A stretch of DNA of 64,000 bases, taken from Epiperipatus broadwayi (lineage: Eukaryota; Onychophora; Udeonychophora; Euonychophora; Peripatidae). The stretch lies in contig JAQFVV010006245.1 of NCBI GenBank assembly GCA_028023455.1, positions 7,213,331 through 7,277,330 on the forward strand, read 5' to 3'. Position 1 is the first letter of the stretch. Each line of letters opens with the position of its first letter. The position numbers were made by a program, and so were the translations under genes. Positions 39,197-51,669 of this stretch are shown here, piece by piece. The notes beneath the pieces were generated by a model. The model saw nothing but the letters and a program-made list of their open reading frames with translations. It was not told the origin of the DNA and did no database searches.

Positions 39197-39880
39197 CTAA
39201 TTTGTTTTCTGTTGGTTGATAGCTCTGATCTTTTCCAGATGAGTCCTTATCCCATCACAACCAATGATATGATTTAGGAAAACTATCTGGTTTGAAACTA
39301 GAATACTCTTGTTGAAGTTGATTTTGATCTCCTTTTTGTAGCACTTTTCAAAAATATAATATGTTGAAGATGTTCTCACATTATTCACATAATTAGTTAC
39401 AATCTTCTTAATCTCAGGATAAAGGGTCTTATCTAGACATCTAATCAAAACAGCACCACTATTTATCAATCCAAAAGGCATCATATTAAACTGATATATA
39501 AAATCTCATATTGAAAGGCAGGTTATTAGTGATTGTCAGGATGGAGTTCAATCTGACAATATCTTGATGGTAGATTGAAAGTGGAAAACACCTTTTGGGC
39601 AGTGAAATGTTCCTGTGAGGAATAGTAATTTTTTTTAGTTGTCTAGCATCTAAACAAAATCTCATTGGTGCATCTTTCTTCTTCACAGTTATGTATTACA
39701 GTAAGGTGAAAAGCATTTGGAAATGATCTCCCAATCCAGTATTTTATTAATATGTTTGAATATTTTTTCATGATACTGGTATGGAATAGGGTACAATTTG
39801 GATTGAAATGGTTGGTCAAGTACTAATCTAATTCTCTGTTGGAATCTATCTATCATTCCTGGTATCTCTGAGAAAATCAT
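39197..39880 (-). pseudogene. reverse transcriptase remnant
   Basis: Three consecutive minus-strand frames cover the N-terminal two-thirds of a Ty3/gypsy reverse transcriptase. 39880-39689 has the SKLYPIPYQ..ILDWEIISKCFSPY block. 39686-39486 has KKKDAPMRFCLDARQL. 39484-39197 has MPFGLINSGA, then the active-site block, which reads YVNN where active enzymes have Y(V/I)DD, then FLNHIIGCDGI. Loss of both catalytic aspartates and the two frame breaks mean it is inactive. Family assignment is firm from the block order. Confidence 0.9.
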
Positions 39881-40011
39881 CTCTGAGAAAATCAGGCTAA
39901 ATTCTTTAATAAGATTATAGTTTCAATGTATCATCACTTCCATGCAAGTTGGATTCTGAGTTTATTATCTATGAGTGCTGCTGGGATATTGGACATAATA
40001 CAATCAACCTC

Positions 40012-40455
40012 AGGTGGATCATATCTTGGAAGCAATGTCATCCCCAAGACATCATTTATTTTAACTGTTTTATCAAGACTCATCATTTATTTTTAACTAA
40101 TTTGTCAGAGAAATTGATAATGCAGGTGTTCATGATAGATGATTGTTTGGTCTACTTTTATCTCAACCCAGATTTCGTTTTTGTGCTAGTTTAATTTTCT
40201 GCGATTAGCCATGGCAACCTGAATAGATTTTAGTGGAAAGGTCAGGTGGATCATATCTCGGAAGCAATGTCATCTCCAAGACTTAATAATTTATTTTACC
40301 TGTTTTGTAAGAGAAATTGATAATGCAGGTGTTCATGATAGAGGATTGTTTGGTCTACTTTTATCTCAACCCAGATTTGTTTTTGTGCTAGTTTAGTTTT
40401 TCTGCCCTTAGCCATGGCAACCTGAATAGATTTTAGTGGTAAGGTCATGATGTTG
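40012..40455. repeat. ~232-bp tandem duplication in old pol
   Basis: AGGTGGATCATATCT starts at 40012 and again at 40244. Both copies continue through GGAAGCAATGTCATC, GGTGTTCATGATAGA and GCCATGGCAACCTGAATAG. The duplication lies over the protease/reverse-transcriptase junction. Confidence 0.85.
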
Positions 40456-40478
40456 GGATTTTTGTTCAGTGAACACAA
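40296..40478 (-). pseudogene. aspartic protease region remnant
   Basis: A 60-codon minus-strand frame contains LPLKSIQVAMAKGRKTK and a following WVEIKV stretch. This fits the second half of a Ty3/gypsy protease, after the catalytic Asp. The catalytic triad itself is not visible. A second, partial copy lies in the tandem duplication at 40012-40243. Position between gag and reverse transcriptase supports the call. Confidence 0.55.
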
Positions 40479-40763
40479 CTGAAATCTGGCTACAAAAATC
40501 TGACACTGCTTTAATCAACAAACCCTCAGCAAACCCACTAAAAAACCTTTATCTTGAGACAGCTTTGCGAAGCAAAGTTGGGTATTTTATCCTCCCATGA
40601 ATACACCATATTAGTAATTTTTCAATCAGGGTATTGGTTCATGTTCCACAGGAGCATTTTGGCTTTTTGAGGTGAAGAACATATTAAGTGCATGTCTAGC
40701 TTGCACCCTGATTTTGGGAACTTCCTTGATTTATGATGGGGCTTATCCCTGTTTTGTTAACAA

Positions 40764-41138
40764 TTATCTGGTTTCTTTTGAGTGACCATATGTTTTGAGG
40801 GTTTCTTTGTAAGGAGTTTCCTTTTCAATGGCTAGTGTTATTTCTTTTTTGTAGAATATGGTGTTGATAGTGGCATCCTCTTTTCTTTTCTCAGGGATTC
40901 TAGTTGACAGGTTGGTATTGTTGATGTATATGTTGTTCAGCAATTCAGCTACCTGCTCAATGCTACTAGCATTGGTACATAATAGTGATTGCTCTATTTT
41001 AGGTAGCAAATTTCTTTTTATTATTCTTATAATTTCACTCTTGCTCATGTGGTAGGTGTTAACTTTGTGATCTGGTGGTGAAAGAATTTCAGCAAATTCC
41101 CTCTTGGTATTGACCTGTACTTCTGGAATAACTGGCAC
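40764..41138 (-). pseudogene. Gag C-terminal remnant, related to the young element's Gag
   Basis: A 124-codon minus-strand frame. Its SEIIRIIKRNL..IEQ..CTNASSIEQVAELLN stretch aligns with SERQIIRIIRHNL..VEQM..TERKTVEQVAELLN at residues 383-419 of the intact Gag at 59946-61499. This corresponds to the end of the retrotransposon Gag capsid-like domain. The two elements therefore belong to related families. Confidence 0.8.
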
Positions 41139-41139
41139 A

Positions 41140-42480
41140 ACTGAGCCTCTTGCCTATCACTATTCCAGAAATTCTTGACTAACATTTGTTAATCATCAAA
41201 GATGGATGGGGCTTAGAATAATGACTACCATCACATCAACACATCTCTTGAAGGTGGAAGTATGCAAATGATCACCTTTTCTCTTTCAATAAAATTTTTT
41301 GATTCACCAAAAAGTAAAGATTGAGGCTTGTAAGATATTCTATGGGGGCTTCATTGGTGACTCAAATAAATATTTTTAACCTTACAAAGTTGGAGTCAGT
41401 ACATGGTTTTCAGGGTTGACCTGATAAGTACTTGGAACTAATCCTTCTGAATTAAAGTTAAGCAGATAATTTTTCTTCTCAGACATTATGTGATGTGAGA
41501 GATTTAGGTTTCTCGCAAGGGTCACTCATTCTCTGTGCTTGAGTGCAACCTCCAAGTTATTTTTCCTATCATTCCATTCTCCCCTATTATTCTGGGTTAT
41601 TGAGTCCATACTGGTTTGTTTGGTTTCTCTGATTGCTGTTCTTTGACACAGCTGAGACTCTATCATTACCATTTCTGGTTGAGAGCCTTATCTAACTTGT
41701 CAATCTGATCAATGTTTTGGTTGCATTATCCACCAGTTTTCAAGAATAATGCTATCTAGAATTGTTTCAGTCTCTGCTAAAGCTATCCTGTTCTCAAGTT
41801 GCTTAGGGTGATGGTCAAGAGCTTCTTGTGTCCTATTCCACAACTCTGCCATGATGTTCTGTTTCACATAGAGTTGATCCATCATTGAATGTGCATCTTG
41901 GAACTATTTTTGAACCTTTCTTGTAGGTTTCCTGTTCTACATGCATCTCATCTTTGAAGATCTCTTGACTCTTGTGCACCTCATTGCATTTGACATTTAA
42001 TTGCCCAATGATGCTATACTAGAACTCTTCTAATAGTTTAAATCCTCTTTATTAATTTTATTCTCAGGCTGCCAAGTGTTGTGTTTGTTTTATTTCAGAG
42101 TTGTCTCTTGGAACACTAAGTTGATGGACAATTCTTCTGTACCTATATACAGCCTAATCTCTATGTGTCTCATATCTATTTTTAGGTCTGATCTAACATT
42201 ATCTACATTTTCTTTCAACTTTTCTTTCATGTTGCCATCATGCTACTAAATTCTTCATACATCTCCATTTTCATATTGTTTATGTCACCTCTTAGGGTGC
42301 TTGTGTTATTGTGCAACTTTTAGTTTATTCTTGCTTCTATATTACTGTTCAGCTTGTTCATTTTTGCATCTGTGATTTCCATAAACTTTTGGAGCATTTG
42401 CTACATCATTGTTATCCCTCCCATATCATGTGCTGCATTGATTTTAGACACTCGGGTCATTCCCTCTTTGTTTACTTATG
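41140..42480 (-). pseudogene. Gag N-terminal remnant, decayed
   Basis: No frame remains open. On the minus strand the stretch is rich in GAA/AAG/CAA-type codons with repeated ATGGAGATGT-like and AAGAAATTGG-like pieces. This is what a decayed coiled-coil-coding region would look like and matches the coiled-coil N-terminal half of the young Gag. Assignment is from position and composition only. Confidence 0.4.
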
Positions 42481-42729
42481 TTTGAAGTAACACCTGATCT
42501 ACAATCTGTACCTATGAAAAATGGTTGACTTCAGTCATAGACTCCCCAAGTATTCGGATACACAAAGACCCTTCCCAATACTACTAGTATCACCACTTCA
42601 CTATAGCTAATAACTTGTAATTCCCCAGGACATTCCATATTTTTGCTTGTTAACAGTTTACCATTCCTTAGTATCATTAAAAATTTTCCTCAATAGTTAA
42701 GTATAATGCTATTTACTTTTTTATAAATA

Positions 42730-43185
42730 TGAATAAAGATATGCTATAGAACCTCATGCTATCTCTTTACTATTTAGTGCATATGTTTAACTTCTCACTG
42801 CATTTTTATGTTGGTGTATGTATTACTTTTAATGCCTATCATTTAGCTCATCTGATTACATGCCTAAATCATCTATTTTAATTTAATTTTATTAGTTAAT
42901 TATTTATTCATGATCTCAGTTTATCATATCATTCCCATCAATAAATTTATATTCAATGTGAGAATAAAGATATATCATAGAACCTCATGCTATCTCTTTA
43001 CTATTTAGTGTATATATTTAACTTCTCACTGCATTTTTATGTGGGTGTATGTATTAATTTCAATGCCTATCCTTTAGCTCATCTGCTTACATGTTTAAAT
43101 CATCTATTTTAATTTTATTTTATTAGTTAATTATTTAGTCATGATCTCAGTTTATCATCTCATTCTCATCAATAAATTTATATTC
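42730..43185. repeat. ~232-bp tandem duplication in leader of old element
   Basis: GAATAAAGATAT followed by AGAACCTCATGCTATCTCTT starts at 42730 and again at 42962. The copies stay alike to TCAATAAATTTATATTC at their ends. It lies between the gag remnant and the 5' LTR. Confidence 0.9.
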
Positions 43186-43327
43186 GATGTTTCACATGAA
43201 GTTCTCTTTCTTGGTTAGGTTATTAACCAGCTGCTACCTAGATAATCCCACCATCAAAGTGAATGTCAACCCTCCCCATTTTGTTATTAATGTATCAGTG
43301 CAATGGCTGGACCTCCTTGGAAACTTA

Positions 43328-45567
43328 TGTTTTATGCCCTCCATCAGAAGAGGGGGAACACATCTAACTACAGTCAGACCTAGGGACTTTGGTAGCATGC
43401 TATGAATGATGCAATGAAGTACCTAACCAATGATCATGTCTAACTCCAATGGGCTAGCTCTGGGTTTACACATTAAATTCAGACACAATTTAGGTTAGTT
43501 CATCCATACTTCACTCCTCTTTTGGATTCCACCATGCCTCAGAATTCAAACCCAGGGAGAATATTGCACTCAGCTCTGTTCAAGGATAAATTTACCTTAG
43601 ATAGCAATTGCAATATCTTTATATACGTTTCAATTGAGTGGAGGATTCATCTAACCATATTATTGTATTGTGATGTAACAAAAGTATATGTGTGTATGCA
43701 TGTATATCCAGTATGAATTGATGAATGGATAAATAACTTTGACAAACTAAAGACCATTTAATGAAAATCAAGTTAACAACATTTGTTGACTAACAAAAGT
43801 TGTTAAAAGAGTTTTTGAATTTTTATGTGTGTGTGTCAAGTATGTATTTCTACCAGATTAATAATTAAATGTGATTATTACTCCAGCCCTTTCCATAGTA
43901 TACATAAAAGCACTACATATCAATGATCATGAAGCAACTAACTATTTAACAAGATTATTTTAAGGTGTGTGTAATATCTTCATAATCCAATTCCAACTGT
44001 AAAAGTTCCAATTTCTTTGAGAACTTCACTTGACTATGTATAAATTTCCTATGGTTGATAGAAAAGAATGTTGATGCAAGAATATTAGTTATTCATACTG
44101 AATAAACAAATATAAACAATCATTAGTTAATGAAAATAAATAAATAAACAACACAAACTCTGTCCTGTAACAAGTGCATGTTTTTAATGTGGAATAATAT
44201 CAAATAAAATCTTACCCTATTCCATATTCCTTGCAGTAAGGATGACAATGATAATACCCAATGCCTTGTCACTATGGAGAGAGAGTTGATTTAAATTTTA
44301 TTAAAAAAAAATTGTCTATTGTCTAACTTAATAACCTTCCTCCCTACACTTTCTTGATTTAAACTATAGTGCATTCTTCCAAGTTGTAAAGATTTAGCTT
44401 TCCAAGTGCAGAAGTGAAATGTAAAATAAAAAAAAAGATTACATAACTAATTAAGATTTTCTTCAAGTTATCTTGAATAATGTTCATAAATTATGCAACT
44501 AATATCTCTGATAGATACAGTTCATCACTGTTCTGGTAATCTCTCTATGGCAATTCATGCATTACTCGCAGAGATTCATCAGTGACATTTCCATCTACTG
44601 TTGGTTTCATTCTGTATCCATCTGGTTTATCAAAGACAGAATATTTGATGTTTTAGCAGGCAATTTACAATTGAATATTAAATCATCATGCTTCCTATGT
44701 TCAGTGTTGATAACACTTTAACCCTACAACAATATTAAATTAACCAAAGTACATTGTTTTACAGTTCATAAAAGATTAAATTTTTTTAAATTCAATCTTT
44801 ATAAGAACAGAATTATTTCATCGATTATATATATCTATGCTGATGATGTTCCATTTTGTTATTTCATTCATATTTGAAAAATAGCATGGTCCTTTTATTT
44901 TAAATGTCTATTTATGTAAGTTCAATTATATTATCCAGCTGCATGAATCTATTAGAATTCTTTCTGTTTAAATATCGACTATAGTTTCTTGTAATTTTGC
45001 ATTACAATGATCAAACTAATAATTTGGAGTGTTTGAATAAACTGACCATGTTCTCTTAGATTCAAACATTTGATTTTCTGATGTTGTTGTTGTACAGCTT
45101 TTGTATCATTTTGAAAATAGTAAAGATAATGGAAATGAATGGGTTTGTTATTATACTGGACCCGGTTTCCATTGTTTAGTATACTTGCATTTTATTTCCT
45201 TTTCCATTGCTGTGTGAAACTTATTGTTGTGTGTATTATATTGAATATAAGTAAAATAAAATTACATAGTAAAATTATGCTTTCATATTTTGCATTTGGT
45301 TGCCTAGTGACTGGTTTGACATTAGGTTGTTACCATGTTTACTGAGTCTAAGTCTTGTGTAATGATTTACAATACATTGACATTGAATTCCATATGTGTA
45401 TACATATATTATATTAATATGATTTTTTTAATATAGTAAAAAAATCAACATTTGTGGCATATGTAGGTATATATATATATATATGGGTTTATTTACTCCA
45501 TAAAACGAAAATACATGCTCAACTACCTATTAACTAAATTTACATTAGAAATGAGTTTGATTTGCCA
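43328..45567 (-). repeat. 5' LTR of old element
   Basis: A ~2.2-kb partner of 32784-36740. The left end is placed at TGTTTTATGCC. To its left, on the minus strand, AGGAGGTCCAGCCATTGCA resembles the probable primer binding site of the young element (GGGGGCCAGTCCGTTGGA). The right end is near GATTTGCCA. The frames at 43187-43716 and 45139-45345 are LTR sequence, not genes. Confidence 0.75.
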
Positions 45568-47560
45568 TGGAGTAAAAAATAGATTAATTTTTTAAAACAT
45601 AATTAAGACCATTTTAAAATTAATTCTAAAAATGCTATATACATCTGTTTTTGATATGTTATTATAATAAAAAAATTGTAAATTTAATTATTTCTGTATA
45701 TTTATAAATAACAGTAGTAGTTATTATTTTGTAGTATCTTTTACTATTTATTGTATTAAGTTTATTGATGAGGCTCTATTAAGCAGATTGTTTATGAACA
45801 CTAGAGATACATATTTATGCACACAAGGTTACCTGTGGAAGTTGCCTTCATTATTAAAGGTAATAAAAAGATAAATCATTACAGTCCTGGCATCATGCTC
45901 AATTATTATGATCTTAAAAAAGCCAACTAAACTAGTGAAGAATAAATGAGTGATGTATCAGTTTGTGGGCTTCACTCAAGCTTAATGCATCATCATTCAG
46001 AGACAAAAATATTCAACATCTTTTTTATTATAAGAATATGGTATCAAATTCTGTTGTTTCAAATACAATATTTAGAAATTTAAATTATATATATAAAAAG
46101 AAGCAATATAATTTATTTTTCAGCTGAAATTTACTTGTTTCAACTGTCAAAAGATTTTAAATAACTGTTTTATTCTAAAGATTGGACTGAAATATAAGAA
46201 TTTAATTTTATGTATTTGTTAGAGAATATTTTCCCTTTCCTTTATATTTTTTCAAAAATTTATTTTAAAATCTATTATTATTTTAATATTTTAGGATTTC
46301 TTGACAATTTTTATTTTTGTTTTAACTGAATGTTTATTTTTAAAAAATGTATAATATAAAAAAAACAAAAAAATATTTCCAATTTTACTTGAAGCTTATT
46401 TTATAGTTTGGCTGCATAGCAACAGAACTAAAGCACTTTATGTCAGTTTAAATTTTCATGATAAGTATAAATATATAAATTCCTAAAGTGTCATTAACTG
46501 AAAAATGAAAAAATAGATAGGATTAGATAAAGCTATAGACAATAGTTGTTTTATATCTTGTAATAAGATAAAATTTTATTATAACATTTTGTTTTTGAAT
46601 AGTAATTTATCAATTAAAAAGTAAGAATATCTTCATATTCTCTTGATGAACATCTGGAGATGCCAGATTAGATGATAAGTACCTGAAATACATTTAGATA
46701 GAATAGAAACCAGCCATAATTGTTAAGTTTAGCACATTATATTTTCTCTATTAAATATAAAACACAATGGGTAAAACACATTATTATAATGGTATAGATA
46801 TTAACATTATAACATTGCAGGGGTTGAAGTATTTTGTCACTATAAGTAAGAATTGTTTTCAGCAGATAATTGTTTGACAAATATTGTATATACTCACAAA
46901 TTTTTTAAAAGAGTATAATATGGAATAGTGTTACAAAATAAAATAGTACTTATTCTTTTTTATTTTGCAGAATAAAATTTTATAAAGATATAAATATTTT
47001 TTTATGTTTATAAATAGTTAATAAAGTTTCTATATAATAATAATTTGTATGTATTATGCAGTGAACAATATTAAAATATCCTATTCATAATTATTTTGTA
47101 AATAATATTGATCTGAAGAAATGTTATTTATTTATAGATTTGGGCATTGTATCCATCAGTAGTAATGTTACTATTTATTATATATGATTTTAAGACTTTT
47201 TCTTCCTTTATATGTTTAATTTCTAGATAAATTCTTATGCTTATTCTAACACAGTAATTCTATCTTACATCTTCATTATTCCTTAATTAGGTATTAAAAT
47301 AAAAATGTATAATAATATTTAGCTGCATTTAAAATAAATTTTTAATAGTTAATCATTATATAAAATTTAAATCATATAATAATTTGGTTCATTACTATAC
47401 TGCACAAAACATTGTTTTTAGTCATAACTTGCACAGAAGAGAATGAGGTTTTAGGAAAGATTCACAACGGATTCACCAGGAATAAGGATAATTTATTTAT
47501 GTATTGTCTCTTAGTCGACTGAAATGTTTTATAAGGACAATACAACACTATGTATGCATT
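45568..47560. other. AT-rich intergenic DNA
   Basis: No gene or repeat family recognised. Confidence 0.5.
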
Positions 47561-47579
47561 TTAGGTATATAAAAGGCAT

Positions 47580-48660
47580 ATTATAGAATGGAAAGAAATA
47601 CATTGTGGAATAGTCTTGAAAATATGGGAATAGATTTAAAGTTGTTAATAATGATAAAGAAGCTTTATAAGAATATCTTTATCATCTTTGCTACTTATTT
47701 TTGAGTATAAGAGAATTGGAGGTTCATAAAGAAATATTAGAGATAATGGTGCTTGTTATGGTTGAAACCAAAAGAATATAATGTGGGAATTCTTTTTTTT
47801 ATTTTTACAAAAGATATGGCATTTTTTGAAATAATACAGTGTAGAAGAGATATAGAAAGCAGAAAGCAGCACAGAAATTAAATTCAATGGAAAAAAGTCT
47901 AAGATTTTTATTTAATGTGAAGGATAAAACTGGAGAATAGAAAATGGTAAATATTTATTTTGAAAAAGTAAAAGGAGTATACATATTTAGATTCTTTACT
48001 AAATAAAAGAAGGAATTATATAAATAGTTGGGAATGAGAATTGAAAAAAAGGAAAAATGTTTTTCACATAATAAATATAAAGTGTTTACAATTTATTTCC
48101 ATGCATTTGTATAAAAAATGAAATAAATTTATAGAAAATATTTTATAGGTACACAATTCTAAGAAGTAGATAAGTTAATTTGGAAATGTGTAAGAATAAA
48201 AAGCATATAAGATATAAAAGAATTATGATAATATAAAAGAAAGTTTATTATTATTTGATAAAAAGACAAGTACTTTAGATATCAGAAAAAGAAGAGAAAA
48301 TGGTGCTTTAGATATCAGAAAAAGAAGGGAAAAATGGAGTAAGCATATGAATCATGTGAAAATGAGAGGAAATAATTGAACATCTATTTTTGGATTATAA
48401 AATATTGAAAGAGAATGTATGGAGAATGGGATAAATTCAAAAATAAAAAGAATAAAAGAGTAAAGATTTTATGATTTTTACTTAAGTCTTTATAATAAAT
48501 TTGAGAAATATGAAAACTAATAAAAAAAACTTTTATTAAAATGGAATAAGAGGCAAAAGAAATGATTAAAGGTTGATAAAAATAATTGGGTAATAAGGAT
48601 TGTGGAAAGTAAGAATTTTGGAAGGAAGAAATATTTCACTTGGCTAAACAGTATTTCTTA
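47580..48660 (+). pseudogene. decayed LINE reverse transcriptase remnant
   Basis: Near 47605-47680 the plus strand encodes W.SLENMGIDLKLLIMIKKLY, which fits the block of non-LTR reverse transcriptases that reads roughly 'lw..Le.mGi...li..ik.LY'. The rest, to 48660, is a strongly purine-rich plus strand with no open frame, as expected of decayed Lys/Glu-rich LINE coding sequence. The catalytic block is not recognisable. The clade cannot be told from this. Confidence 0.45.
48273..48338. repeat. 33-bp tandem duplication
   Basis: CTTTAGATATCAGAAAAAGA occurs at 48273 and 48306. It lies inside the purine-rich LINE-like remnant. Confidence 0.9.
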
Positions 48661-49264
48661 TAAGCTATGCATTGAAACTTTTGATTTCATTTAAGAAGAA
48701 ACCATTTTTTATAACCCAGCATATTATATTATTTTATCATATATTGTTTTTACTGGAAGGATGATAGATTTACTTGAATTTCCAATTAACCAATGAAAAA
48801 AAAAACAAAGTGAGGCAAAATTATATAATTTTAAAACATCTAAAAAATTATATAAATGATTAGAAGCTTCCAAATATTAATTAATTTTAGCACTTTGTGT
48901 ATTTCTATGGATTCCTTCAAATATTTTAATCTAGTTTCACCATCTTTGATAATAAAATCAATGTTTTGTGAATAGCAAGAGAAGAAGAAATAGCTTTCTG
49001 TTTTATAGCTCTCTTATGTAGATCAACTTTTTAAAATTCATCTGATCAACATAAGATGCAAAAAAAAATCCAACATAGAATTTCATAAATATTTTAATTT
49101 TAAAGAAGTATATTATCTCTTGTTTTGAGAGACATTTTTTAATATTCCTATTACATGTGTAAATAGATTTAATATTTTATTTAATAAATATTTCAAAAAT
49201 AATTTCTAATGGACCTTTTATGTAAAGTAAAATAACTATATTTAATTGTTTATGTTTGTCTTTT

Positions 49265-49382
49265 TTTAAACCTTAATCCACATCACCATTTTCGATTAAG
49301 ATCATTATCAATGCAGGATAAAGGTCTTTCCGAGTTCAATCCATCTTCTCCGATCTCTAGCCTCTCTTCTGTACATCACCCT
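49265..49382 (-). mobile_element. LINE 3' end fragment
   Basis: On the minus strand it contains GAGATCGGAGAAGATGGATT, then AAAGACCTTTATCCTGCATT, then a GAT-rich tail. It aligns with the longer fragment at 50545-50860. Only the last ~120 bp of the element is present, a 5' truncation typical of LINE copies. Confidence 0.6.
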
Positions 49383-50544
49383 AGTTAATTAATATAAATG
49401 ACATTATTTTTTATAGATCAAAATGCACTATAAAATATTATTTTATTGCATTCATTAGATTTAATAATCTGCTTTGATTAATTTAATTTAGATGAGAAAT
49501 TTTTTTTGATTTCATATTAATGTCTAAACTATTGAAAAAAAAGTAAAATAGAATGATGATTAAAAATGTTGATAATTTTATATGTGCATAGATTTCTTAT
49601 ATACTAAATAATATAGAAATACATAAAAGACAAGTTGTTTCACTAAATATTCTTATAGAATTATATCAAGATTTATACTTTTCAATATACGTAATTTTGT
49701 TTGGTTTTTTTTTTTTCCATTGGTTAATTTCAAAGTCAATGAAATCTTAACATTATATAAACTTATACTTACACCTCACCTTTGGAATTCAGTCCTTTCT
49801 GTCCTAAAGAATATAAGTGATAATGAAACATCAACATACAATTTGGGATAATTATCTTTGGAGTTTAAGATTCAAATATCTGACTTTAGAAGATTCTAGT
49901 TCACACCTAGAGAAGAAAGTGAATGTAATTATGCTTTAGATTTTTTACAATTATTGATGAAATATAGAAGTATTTTTAAAGTGCAAATATTAATTATTTA
50001 GTGGATGATAAAAGATATACTGGAAGATAATTATAAATGATTAAAAGTCAATTAATAAAAGTCAATTAATATAAAGAAACTATGTTTTGCAATCGTTTAC
50101 TATAATTTAAAAAATAACAAGAATATTGAAAAACTTCACTGATGAAAAAATGTGTAATAAAGATGTACATAAGCAAATAATATTAACAAAATTAAAATAT
50201 TTATTTAAAAAAAATAATTATATACCCTATTTATAAAGCATTCTAAATGTGTTAATATTAATAATCTTCAAGTTCTCTGTTCAGCTTCATGTTTGAACTA
50301 CTTTAAATAATCCACTATGCAATGATTTTACTAGTAAAGTAATTTTAAAACATTTTAAATATTCTTAATCAAATTGAGCATGTAATCCTTATTAGATCCA
50401 GGTGCTAACAGCTTAATGGAATGTAATTTAAAATTATGTCTTAGAACTATGATACTCCATATTAACCAGAAAAATGAGACCTATGAGAGGGTATCAAAAG
50501 TATCTTGTAATTTTATAATTTTATTTTTTTTAAGTGTTATAAAT

Positions 50545-50860
50545 TTAATCTCCATCAAAATCATCATCATCATCAACCATTATTAATCCACTGCAAAATG
50601 AAGGTCTCTTCAACTTCAATCCATCTTCTCTGATCTTTAGCTTCTCTTCTCCACATCACCCCTACACTCTTATTTCATTCATCCATCTCACACATGGTCT
50701 CTTTCTGGATCTTTTACAATCTCTTGGAATCCAGTTTAAGATTTCAATTGTCCATCTATTATCATCTCTTCTAGCAATATGTTCATCAAAATACTGTCCA
50801 CTTAATACAAATCACCAGTCTAAATGTGTTTTTCATTTTTCAAAATAGTCTGGAAACCAC
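50545..50860 (-). mobile_element. LINE 3' end, RTE/BovB- or CR1-like
   Basis: The minus strand encodes ILNWIPRDCKRSRKRPCVRW, a good fit to the C-terminal 'W.Pr..kR.rGRP..RW' block of RTE-type and some other LINE polymerases. It is followed by REDGLKLKRPSFC, then a 3' tail of GATGATGATGATG (complement of ATCATCATCATC at about 50561-50574). The frame is broken. The copy is 5'-truncated. The clade is not settled by this block alone. Confidence 0.7.
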
Positions 50861-51177
50861 AAAGTGAAGTCTTTTAACTCTTGCATCATTTTTTTTTCAC
50901 CACTTTAAAGTCTTCAAGAAAAAAAAATTTTGAGCATTTTTTTATTTAAGAGAATAAAAAGAAATTATAAATTAAATGATTAAGTGAATATGATGATAGA
51001 TAAGCTAGGTCATTGATGAAATTAATTAAAAATTATTTCAAACAAGACTTTGTGCACAGAGGTATTGCTTTAGTGAAGCTAACACTCCCCATTTTTGCCA
51101 CAAAATGGGATGTTTACATTTTATCACATCACATAAACCTTTTAAAACTTGTAGGTAAAATATCTGACTGTCTTGCA

Positions 51178-51262
51178 TTTGTGGTCAAGAGGTCAGCGCA
51201 ACTGCCTTGCACTTGCAGACAGTTGCACAGGTTGCTAGTTTGCCTCCCGGCCGATGCTATGA
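51178..51262 (+). repeat. tRNA-derived SINE head (decayed)
   Basis: TTTGTGGTCAAGAGGTCAGC resembles the A-box region of class II (Ser/Leu) tRNAs. It is followed by TGCCTTGCACTTGCAGACAG and a damaged B-box region ending GCCTCCCGGCCGATG. It aligns with the better copy at 54846-54958, with a deletion of about 13 bases after CCTTGCA. It overlaps the end of the 85-codon frame 51013-51270, which is not a gene. Confidence 0.7.
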
Positions 51263-51669
51263 TACTTTAAAATATATATATATCTGACCCTTACAAATTA
51301 ATTCTGAAAGAAAAATGCTATTTGCATTAAAAAAAATCAGCATTGTCTTGACATTGGACACTTTTATTATTTGTAAACTTGTGTTTCCCCAGAAAAGCTC
51401 TTTTGTAATCTATTTCAAGCATTACAATGGCTTTCCCTGCTATTTTCTCTAAAAGAAAATAGATTTTTACATTATTCTAACTTTTCAGTTATTACAAAAA
51501 TTGACAAATATGTGAAATGTGCTTTACAAAAAAATGTATTAACTGGTGCCACAATTTTACACAGTTATGTAATTTGGCACATTGATGCAGAAGAATCCTC
51601 ACAAGAGCAGAAGAAGCAGTTATGACTGTGCTTACCATAGAACAATTCTGATAATTTCTGCTCCCCTCC

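Larger units (their letters stand above)
32784..45567 (-). mobile_element. old degenerate Ty3/gypsy-like LTR retrotransposon
   Basis: Reading on the minus strand, the order is 5' LTR (43328-45567), leader, gag remnant, protease, reverse transcriptase, RNase H, integrase, then 3' LTR (32784-36740). This is the Ty3/gypsy order, with integrase last. The LTRs are clearly homologous but well diverged. The 3' LTR carries a 1.6-kb insertion. All coding regions are broken by stops and frameshifts. Outer ends are set by where LTR homology stops and may be off by tens of bases. No target duplication was recognised. Confidence 0.8.
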
